From contig CM030706.1 of assembly GCA_017979445.1 (NCBI GenBank), forward strand, positions 29,920,493 through 29,984,492: 64,000 nt of DNA, read 5' to 3'. Shown one piece after another: positions 55,877 to 64,000 of the stretch. The stretch comes from Akebia trifoliata (lineage: Eukaryota; Streptophyta; Magnoliopsida; Ranunculales; Lardizabalaceae). The notes under the pieces were generated by a model. It made no database searches and was not told where the DNA came from. It saw only the letters and a program-made list of their open reading frames with translations. Position numbers and translations under genes: made by a program. Within the stretch, counting starts at the first letter, position 1. Each line of letters opens with the position of its first letter.

Positions 55877-58041
55877 AAGAATAGTTCAGTACATTTCCAA
55901 GGTCCATGTAAAATTACTTTTCTTTTGAAAATTTTTGTTCTTATGGAAAATACTTTCTTGAAAACACTTTTTTTTTTTTAAAACATTTTTTCCTAGAGAA
56001 CACTCCTTTTGGAAAACCTACTTTCTAGATAATATTTTTCTTTTGTAAACCACTTTTCTTTTTTGAAAATTTGATTTCCATTTTGATTTAAATGGTCCGG
56101 CCTATCATGATTATTGGATTGAGATGGACTGGGTCATTATTGAATTTTTGCAAGAAATGGATTATTTATTGGGTCGATGCACCCATTTTAATTTCTGAAA
56201 ATAAAATTTTGATCCTTGAGGACAATCATAAACTCTGATCTCATCATTCACATCATTCACATACAGCAATCATCAGGTTCTATTCAATGAACAACCCGGG
56301 AACACCCACGATAAGTTTGAGTCGTGACTTACAGGAAAGGTTTCTAGACTGTAAGCTTACTACGTGCAATGCATTTTTATCTAGCCACCCTTGCCCAAGC
56401 ACACCTATATACCTCTCAAGCGTATTCGATCAGACGATACGTGGCGATTTGGTTTGATATACCGTATAGGTGATAATCTAAAACTTCAATTCACTTTTCT
56501 AAAGCCAAAAATAGCTAGTTTGATCCCCAGTTGAGAGGTGGCGCACGATGCTGAGCAAGGGCCCACTTAAATACCTCTCGTCTAGAATAGACGTAGTCTA
56601 TCCCCCTCGTACAGTAGGGTACAGCGGGGCAGGATCTTGCTTAGGCACTGGTTTTGACCAAGAAGTACAATTGATGTACTTGGATTATCTTTTATATACC
56701 TACGGGTACGAGTCAAGAATTATAGCTTTCATAAATGGTTTTCGCATCTCACGAGGGGACCAACCACGTATTAGTACTATGTTGGCAATCGGGACATGTG
56801 ACCGTGCGACTTACAATAGGACAAATGCTCAGGTCGCTCCAATATGGGTGTATCAATATACCTTTCAGAATCACCCGATCAAACGGTATTGATGCCCCAA
56901 TTTTATATACCTTACGGCACGTGATTGGAGTTGTGATTTTCATGAATGACATCGCATCTCCGAGGAGACCGGGCCACACACTAGTGCCACGTTGGCTATT
57001 AGGGACATGTAAGCGTGCAATGCAGTAAAGTAAACGTGCTTGTGGTATGTGCAAATAGGATAGGGTGTGCCCGGGGCATTTTCCAGATAAGTGGGCCCGT
57101 TGGCAAAATCAAATCATTTCTACATGGATACCACATAGCTCAAAGAGTACCAAATTTATTACATCCACATTACAATCATGTAGGCACATTAAAATATACC
57201 TATAGAGACCATGACCTTTTAGATAATCAGTCCACAAGGATAGCACATTCATGGTTACGCATCAATCAATCGATTTTTTTCTTTTTCATCATTTTTTTTT
57301 CAATTTTTTTTTAATGAATGAACTAATAACAAAAGGACTTCTCTTTTTATTTTTATATTTTTATAGTCCAATCGATGATATATATATATATATATTTTAA
57401 TTAATTTTTTTTAAATTAATTTTTTTAGTGTTCATTTTGAGGCACATTGCCTCTGGTTTTTGGCTTAGGCCAAATTTTTTTTTATGCTTATTTTTCCTAC
57501 TCATTTTGTATCGCGACGAGACGTCAAACAGAAATGCTAGCGTAAATAATAGTAAACGAGCTTAAAAATCGATTCTGACTTGACAAAATATTGCTGACTT
57601 TGTAACATTTGGAAAAAATTTTGTTCTACCCAAATCGATATGCACTAATAGCTAATCGGAGATTGGACGAGAAAGTTACAATCAATTTAAGTTCGACTGT
57701 TCATTTGGCCAAAAAAAAGGAAAACGACTTTTTTTTTATTTTTTTATACCCATTTTGAGCACATTGCCTCTGATTTTTGGTTTGGGCCAAAAAAAGAAAT
57801 TTATTTTTTTTCATTTTTTGATGATATGCATGCTTAAAAGGACATATAATCGGATAAATAAAGTAAAAATTGAGTTTTTTTTTTTTGTTTTTTTTCAATT
57901 GAGTAAATAAATAAAAAGAAACCTACCTAAAAAATAAATACAATAAATACAACAAGTAATGTTAGCTTGCAAATAAAAAAAAAATTCAAACCTTTCTTTT
58001 TTTTCAAAATGACCGAATTGACATGAGGGTAGAGCCTTTAC
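55877..58041 (-). other. Leader (5' UTR) of the Ogre-like element
   Basis: No gene. It contains two copies of a motif pair (GAGGCACATTGCCTC and TTTTGGCTTAGGCCAAA, each a small dyad) at about 57437-57481 and 57757-57792, also present at 1918-1960 in the other element. (AT)n at about 57379-57396 and long T runs. Bases 56580-56680 resemble 150-230. Confidence 0.7.
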
Positions 58042-58059
58042 TCCCCAGCGGAGTCGCCA
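58042..58059 (-). promoter_or_regulatory. Primer-binding site of the Ogre-like element
   Basis: Minus strand TGGCGACTCCGCTGGGGA, three bases inside the 5' LTR end. An 18-nt TGG-starting site in this place is the tRNA primer site. Arg-tRNA is used by known Ogre elements, but I did not verify the match. Confidence 0.8.
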
Positions 58060-58062
58060 AGC

Positions 58063-60054
58063 TGTAGACACGTGATTTCATCATTATGACGACCACATCT
58101 ACGATGGTTTGGAGTCGCCACCATTCATGTTGTAAATGGGTGTGAATGGTCACCCGATGTACATTTTGAAAAATTACCATTTTGGACTCATATTGACTCA
58201 CAATGGATAAGGATAAATCAATCCTTGAGATTCGGGTAAACGGCTCGGTTGGAGAACAGGGAAGGTGTTAGGCACCCTTTTCTCCCCACTAAATAGTGAT
58301 AACCTCAACTCAACTCGATCATTTGATTTAAGAAAACACGAAAAATAAAATGCCACGTGTGTGCATTTGTACCCTAAATAGGGATTTACTTTCGGCTTGA
58401 TTATACAATCATCCCATTAAAAGGGATGATCCTTATAAACCTATGCCTTGAAGACCATTCATCCCAAAAATAAAATTAAAGAGAAGGAGGGGGATAATAG
58501 AAGAGGAAGGAGGAGAGGGTAGAGAAGAAGAGAGGGGGTGGTATACTTTGAACCCACCTTGATGCTTTAATATTTTTTTTTCTTCTTCTTTGAATCTTCT
58601 TGAGTTCTTAGTGATTTAGGAAAATGTAACTTTTTGTATGATTGAAGGAGTAGAGAAGAGATGATGAGAGAGATGAGTGGAGTATAATAATTTTTTTGTG
58701 AGACTTGGGAGAGAGAATTGGTAGTATTTTTTTAGTAAGAGTAAGAGGGGAGGATTTTGTAGTGAAAAGTTTGGAGAATTTTGGGGAAGAGGATGAGGGT
58801 ATTTATAGATGTTGAGGAGTTTTTTTAGGGGTAAAGTTGGGTGAAATGAAAAAAAATGATAAAATAGTTATAAGTTTGAGAAAGAAATGGGTGTAATTTA
58901 GAGGAGATTGGAGGGTATTTAGGGATGGGGGATTAAATGGGTGAGTTTTGACCCAAATGGTTTGGATCCTACCCAACCCATTTGGGTGGAGTGTTTGGTG
59001 AGTTGAGTTTAAGATGGTGGTTGTGATTAAATGGTATTTGGTTTAAGATAATGAAGGATTTAAAGAGGTGGTTGATGATATTTTGGGAGGGTGAGGGAGA
59101 TGATGTCATGTGTCAAAGTGGGTGGAAATGAAGGGTTGAGATAGGTTGATGGGAGAGGTTGAGTGTTTGACTTGAGAGGATGGTGTAGGTTTAGGTTGTA
59201 GATGTGGGTTTTGTAAGGAATGATGAGGGTAGATTAGGAGAGGTATAGGTTAGGGGTATGGGTAGATGTGTTTGATTTGAGAAAAAAGGTGATGGGTTGA
59301 TGTGTGGGTAGATGAGGTTTAAATAAAATTAATGGGATAGGTAGTTGGATGTGGAAGGTGAGATGGGGTGATGACATGTGTCATATTTGATTATCAATAT
59401 AGTGATTAATTGATGTGGGTAGTGGTTGATGGGTTAGGGTTGTGGGTTGGATAATGAATTGGGTATGAATAGTGATTTGTAGGCTTTGTACTGTTGGGCT
59501 TGGGTTTTAGAAATGATTTTGGATTTTAGGGATTGGTTGAAGGTTATTTTGGAATGGATTTTGAGAGTATAAGTTGGTTTTAGATTTTAGGTGATGTGAG
59601 ATTGATTTAGGAAAGTGTTGAGGGCTTATGGGCCTTAGGTAGGCCTATGGTTTTTGCGGATTCGGAGGCGGAGCGGTGGTAGTAGATAAGGGGTAGGCAT
59701 CCCAAGTCTCACATTTTTTTAATTTATTAATTTTTTTGAGATTTTTGAATTGATTGAATTAATCAAAATGTCACGTGTTGGAAAATCAGGCTTTTTAGGC
59801 CCGTTGGTGAACTTTATCGAAAATTTGACGTTTTTGGTTTTGGAAGCGGAGCGGTGAATATTGGGAAAGCGTAATGTAGGCCGAATCCTTTTGGTGGGCC
59901 TCCTAAACTATTGAGAGGTCTTAGGGGCCTCGATTTGGTCAAAATGTCATTTTTCAATGACTTGGGCCCTTAAGGCCCGTTGGCCCATTTATTTGGAAAA
60001 TCGATATTTTTGGGCCCTTTCGAGTAGTGACCCGTTCAAATTAAGGTGTCTACA
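58063..60054 (-). repeat. 5' LTR of the Ogre-like element
   Basis: 1992 bp. A minus-strand TATAAATA at 58800-58807 in TCTATAAATACCC is the likely promoter, with transcription toward lower coordinates. It is shorter than its partner by several small indels. Confidence 0.93.
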
Positions 60055-60059
60055 CTTAT
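60055..60059. repeat. Right target-site duplication CTTAT
   Basis: Matches 41071-41075. Confidence 0.95.
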
Positions 60060-60760
60060 GAACCAGAATTCAATGAAAAAACCATTAAAACCAAAGCTAG
60101 ACCTATTCAAATGAACAAAGAAACTTTAGAATATTGCAAAAAAGAAATACAAGATTTATTACAGAAAAAACTAATAAGGCCAAGTAATTCTCCCTGGAGT
60201 TGTTCAGCATTCTATGTATAAAAACATTCAGAAATAGAAAGAGGAGCTCCCAAATTAGTTATAAACTATAAACCCTAAATGATGCACTCGAATTGATAAG
60301 ATATCAAATTCGAAATAAAAACGATTTATTAAACAGATTATGTGAAGCAACAATATTTTCAAAATTTGATATGAAATCAGGATTTTGGCAAATACAGGTA
60401 GCAGAAAATGAAAGGTATAAAACAGCTTTCACAGTACCATTTGGACATTATGAGTAGAATGTAATACCATTTGAATTAAAAAATACAACAAGTGAATTTC
60501 AAAAAATAATGAATGATATTTTCAACCAATTTTCAAAATTTATAATAGTATACATAAATGAAGTTTTAGTATATTCCAAATATATAGAACAACACTGGAA
60601 ACATTTAGAAACTTTTGTTAATACAATCAAATTTCATGGTCTGATAGTCTCAGTTCCAAAAATTGTATTATTCCAAACCCAAATAAGATTTTTATGACAC
60701 AATATAAAAAATTGAACAATAATTCCTATAGACAAGTCATTACAATTTGCAAGTAAATTT
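60060..60760 (+). pseudogene. Reverse transcriptase of pararetrovirus copy C
   Basis: Resumes copy C right of the Ogre-like insertion. Blocks TKARPIQMN, KKEIQDLLQKKLIRPSNSPW, FSKFDMKSGFWQI and KTAFTVPFGHYE align with copy A. The catalytic YIDD reads YINE (near 60552), so the enzyme would be dead even without the stops, which occur throughout. Confidence 0.85.
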
Positions 60761-61378
60761 TCAAATGAGATAAAAGATAAAAAATAATTGCAAAGATTCT
60801 TAGGCAGCCTAAATTATATAAAAGATTTTCATCAAAATCTTTAAATAATAGCAAAATCATTATTCCAAAGATTAAGAAAAAAGACTCCAAAATGGACAAC
60901 AGTTCGTATATAAGCAGTTAAACAATTAAAATTAAAATTACAATAAATACCTTGTTTAAACATTCCAGATCTCAAATTACCAAAAATTGTATAAACTGAT
61001 GCAAGTGATCTAGGATATGGAGGAATATTAAAACAAGAAAAGGATAATAAAAAATAATTAATCAAGTATACTTCTGGAGCTTGGAACCAAACACAACAAA
61101 AATATTCGACAGTAAAAAAGGAAATTTTTTCAATCGTTTTATGTATTTCAAAATTTAAGAAGATTTACTAAATCAAGAATTTCTTCTAAGAATAGATTGT
61201 AAGTCAGTAAAATTTATTTTAGCAAATATATCAAAAATATTGTTTCAAAACATATTTTTGCTAAATGGTAAGTTATATTATATATTTTTTATTTCAAAAT
61301 AAATTATATAAAAGGAGAAGCTAACACTATACCAGATTTTCTTACTACAGAATTCCTGCAAGGTAAGAAAGATGACTG
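60761..61378 (+). pseudogene. RNase H of pararetrovirus copy C
   Basis: A TAA at 60784-60786 stands at the same place as the TAA that ends the RT frame in copy A. Then LQRFLGSLNYIKDF, TDASDLGYGGILKQE, STVKKEIFSIV and FLTTEFLQG. Ends with TGA at 61376-61378, overlapping the next ORF. Confidence 0.8.
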
Positions 61379-62544
61379 ATAATCCTTTAAAACCTAAGTC
61401 AAAAAGTTCATATGCTATGACACCCTCAGTCCCTAAAGTAATCCTAGTAAATCCATTACAGTTTAGCTCACCCAGTAATCTTTCAAATAAATTTCAAGTT
61501 TTAGGTACCACTAGTCCAATAAAATCCTATGTCCAAACAGTAACAGCCTCATTTTCAAAATCAATCAAGAACCCATTCCTACTTTTTCTCTAAAACCAAT
61601 ATATTTACAAATCTAATTTAATCCAATTATGACAGTAGAACCTGAGTTAGAAAAATCATGTCCAAAAACCTTTGCCCAATCAATTTTCATAAAATCAAAC
61701 AATTTATTTCCTCAATTCAAACAAAAACCCAAGGATTCTATGAGTTTATCTTAGTAGATTCAAACTCTGCTCTTATAACTCATACTCCAGAAAAAAATGA
61801 TTCTAACAAGATTTTTCATTCCAAGTGTCAAATTTTAAAAATTCTTACCCTCACCACCTAGGGACAAAATTCTAACACTATGAAACGATTTTCACAACCG
61901 TTCAATCCCCAGTACTATAACTATTGGGACTATCAAAAAGCATGATTCAATATCTTTACTTTTTCAAAATGACCAATATAACCATTCATGGTTCTTTCTT
62001 TTCAATGACCAAATAAAAGTACAGTTTCCAAATTGGTTCTCTGAATGGTGGAACCAGTATGGACCAATCCCAGCTATTTTTTTAATACTAGTTCAAGAAG
62101 GCTTCCAGTATTTTATCCAGAATTTTATGGTTCCAGAATACCTTTCTCAAGTTCCAAACCTGTTGATCTTCTTTGCTCAATTCTCTTTAGCTTGGATTTC
62201 TTGTTGAAAATATTGCATAGAATCCATTTCACAGTTTCATCCCATTCCTTCTCTAGCAAGAAAGTTCAAGGTAAAATGGTGAGCAAACTTACGTTTTGAA
62301 AAGGCCACCAAAGCAGGTATTACAGCATGGTTACATAATCATCCTCAACAGTCCAGCATCTCCCCACCAAGTTCTTCAGCATTTCCATTATCCAAGTCTT
62401 AAATCCAGTCAAGATTAGCAGGAGCAACAACCAAGGCAGAAATACGTAAGCACTTATTAAAAGTTTTATCCCAAGTTGATGAAGAAGAAGAACCAGAAAA
62501 TTTTGAGGATTTCTCCCCTCTCAATGAAGATGACTGTGATGGTC
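61372..62544 (+). pseudogene. Second ORF of pararetrovirus copy C
   Basis: The ATG at 61372 overlaps the RNase H stop by 7 nt (ATGACTGA), as in copy A (ATGA). It starts MTDNPLKPKSKSSYAMTPSV, closes near 61593, and continues in pieces with WDYQKA- and NGG-containing blocks and an acidic DEEEEPENFEDF stretch near 62480. Homologous to 30818-31960 and, on the other strand, to 34005-32949. Confidence 0.75.
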
Positions 62545-62945
62545 TGTAATAAAGGCATATGCATAAATACCCATTTTATCTTAGTAAAAAATTTAGCAAA
62601 ATTTGTAATTTTATGAACACCTTTCTTACATTAATACAACCTTTCACAGTATACCATAATGAGCTCAAATGTAAATTTTTAGAATAATAAATACATTTTA
62701 AATTCATACAAGAACCCAAGAAAGAGAATTAGACAAAATCAATAACAAAGCCATTAAGAATACCATTAACAAAGTAACTAAGAAGAAAAAATAATTAAAA
62801 TTCCTGAAACAACAAGTAAATTTTTTTAAAAATCCAAGAACAACTGAATAACTCAAACCTTAAGATCAAAATCCAGAAGTTTAAAGAAAAACTAGAAAAG
62901 GAAGTTTGTTTTAATTTACCCAATGCTTTTTGGCATAGGAAATTT
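62545..62945 (+). mobile_element. Pararetrovirus fragment D (protease to start of RT)
   Basis: Directly joined to the end of the second ORF of copy C. Aligns with 40660-41055 of copy C (ATAAATACCCATTTTAT.TAGTAAAAA, TTAATACAACCTTTCACAGTA, AATGCTTTTTGGCATA). Decayed. Confidence 0.8.
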
Positions 62946-62949
62946 TTTT

Positions 62950-64000
62950 AAATTAAGTTTTATCTATCGAAGTTCTACTTGGATGATTTTTTTTGTAAAT
63001 CTTGCATAGTTATTTTTTTTAATTATCATTTTTAAATTATTTTTATATATATTTTAAATTATAAAGGTTGTGTTTGAGAAGTTTCTTGATTTTTTACATT
63101 TATTATATTTTTTAATTATGCTAGATAGTACTTTTGGATTAACGATTCACTAATTTTGTCTATGTAATCTAACACCAATCTTTGTTCTTTAGAAATCACA
63201 AAAATTGATTTTTTTTATTTTTCTCATTACAAGTATTGTAATATTTATCTAGTCTTTATTTGAAAGTTTTTTGAAGGATTTTATTTTTATTTTATTTTCA
63301 CTTGATGAAATAATTTCATTTATTTCGTTAATACCATTGTCATATTCCTATAGACTTTAATTTATTTTATTTCGTTAATACTATTATCAGAATCATATAG
63401 ATTTTCTCTACTACTCGAGTAATCTGAATTGAATAGTAAATTTATCATTTGGCATTTTAATTATTCATCTAATTCTAGTTCATTAATTTTTTATTTTACC
63501 CTACATTGATTTTTATAATATCCTATTTTTTCACATTTTAAACATATTAGAATTATTTTATTTTATTTATTATTTTGAAGGGATTTTGTATGTTTATATT
63601 TTTATTTTATTTTATATGCATGATTTTCTATTATTTTTAAAGTCTGTGAATTTATTATAACTTGCCAAGGTTAAAGATTTGTATGAAGATTTATATTTAT
63701 TTTTATTCTATCTTTTCACCCACGAGAAAAATTTTGGATCGTTTGGATAGAAAATGTAGTGGAAGAAAGTCACAATCCTCATAAAATTTGTCTAATTCTT
63801 GTTTACTGAAATACTTATTGTGTTTAAGTTTTTATTAAAAACGGAGATCTGTACATAATTGTAAACTTACTGAATTAATTTTAAAAATTATTTATTCATA
63901 TATAAGATCATTATATGGAATTATTTCATTATGTGAAGACAATAGTTTTATTCAAACTTTTTTCGCGAATGAAGTTGGAAGTCTAGGAATAAATTTTTCT
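62950..64000 (-). mobile_element. Pararetrovirus fragment E (coat-protein region)
   Basis: Minus strand colinear with copy C 40300 to 39410: ATTCAGATTACTCGAGTAGT near 63420, a knuckle-like CLKCEKIGYYKN near 63540, and the CTTCCAACTTCATTCGCG (LPTSFA) block near 63980. It runs off the right edge. It meets fragment D tail to tail at about 62945-62950. Confidence 0.75.

Larger units (their letters stand above)
41076..60054 (-). mobile_element. Complete Ogre/Tat-like Ty3/gypsy retrotransposon, 18,979 bp
   Basis: LTRs 41076-43110 (3') and 58063-60054 (5') with TGTAGACAC/GTGTCTACA ends and CTTAT duplications. Minus-strand order: 5' LTR, PBS, a leader of about 2.2 kb, ORF1, 53-bp minisatellite, gag, protease, RT, degenerate RNase H, archaeal-type RNase H, integrase, then a 2.9-kb 3' region with captured host sequence. 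The extra ORF before gag, two RNase H domains and giant size are the marks of the Tat/Ogre lineage. It is inserted in the RT gene of pararetrovirus copy C. About 14 differences in the first 345 bp of the LTR pair (about 4%, mostly transitions, hand count) suggest an insertion of the order of one to a few million years old. Coding regions carry many stops, so it is not autonomous now. Confidence 0.95.

Noticed and set aside
1..64000. CRISPR arrays, bacterial operons, rRNA or tRNA genes
   Set aside because: No such pattern was seen; the repeats here are minisatellites and plant transposons.

Overview
The window is nuclear DNA of a flowering plant. It holds one intact host gene with seven coding exons and plant splice sites, and is otherwise dominated by plant mobile DNA: giant Tat/Ogre-type Ty3/gypsy LTR retrotransposons, endogenous copies of a florendovirus-like caulimovirid (plant pararetrovirus), and many small inverted-repeat elements. 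I cannot name the species.

Layout. 1-4433: the 5' part (minus strand) of an Ogre/Tat-like retrotransposon that continues off the left edge. Its leader carries a 28-bp minisatellite and a second family of hairpin repeats. 4434-18300: gene-poor DNA with a broken DUF1985-type transposon gene fragment (6790-7383) and a dense set of MITE-like elements, several with readable target-site duplications. 18341-25560: the host gene, a VPS60/CHMP5 ESCRT-III-like gene on the minus strand (7 coding exons, 237 aa, plus a predicted 5'-UTR intron that contains a tandem duplication). 26740-32575: pararetrovirus copy A (plus strand), nearly intact from coat protein to the second ORF, with its promoter, but without a movement-protein region. 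32949-64000: a rearranged pararetrovirus cluster of a related but different lineage. Copy B (minus, internally deleted) and copy C (plus) stand head to head about 36.3-36.6 kb. Two further fragments, D and E, meet tail to tail near 62.95 kb.

Copy C is split by a complete 18,979-bp Ogre/Tat-like retrotransposon (41076-60054, coded on the minus strand). It has about 2-kb LTRs, TGTAGACAC/GTGTCTACA termini, a 5-bp target duplication CTTAT, a PBS, an extra ORF1 upstream of gag, and gag, protease, RT, a degenerate RNase H, a second archaeal-type RNase H, and integrase. All its main coding regions carry premature stops, and most of those I could decode look like C-to-T or G-to-A transitions.

The most unusual feature is in the 3' region of that retrotransposon (about 43404-44402). 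It is an intronless, same-strand fragment of a host HD-ZIP IV homeodomain gene (PDF2/ATML1 type). START and C-terminal coding regions are joined across a large internal deletion, the native stop region is present, and a 14-nt A tract follows. It looks like an mRNA-derived gene capture by a giant plant retrotransposon.

The sequence therefore records a layered history: pararetrovirus integration and rearrangement, later insertion of the Ogre-like element into copy C, and transition-driven decay of both. The VPS60 gene remains intact about 1.2 kb from viral copy A, in divergent orientation.
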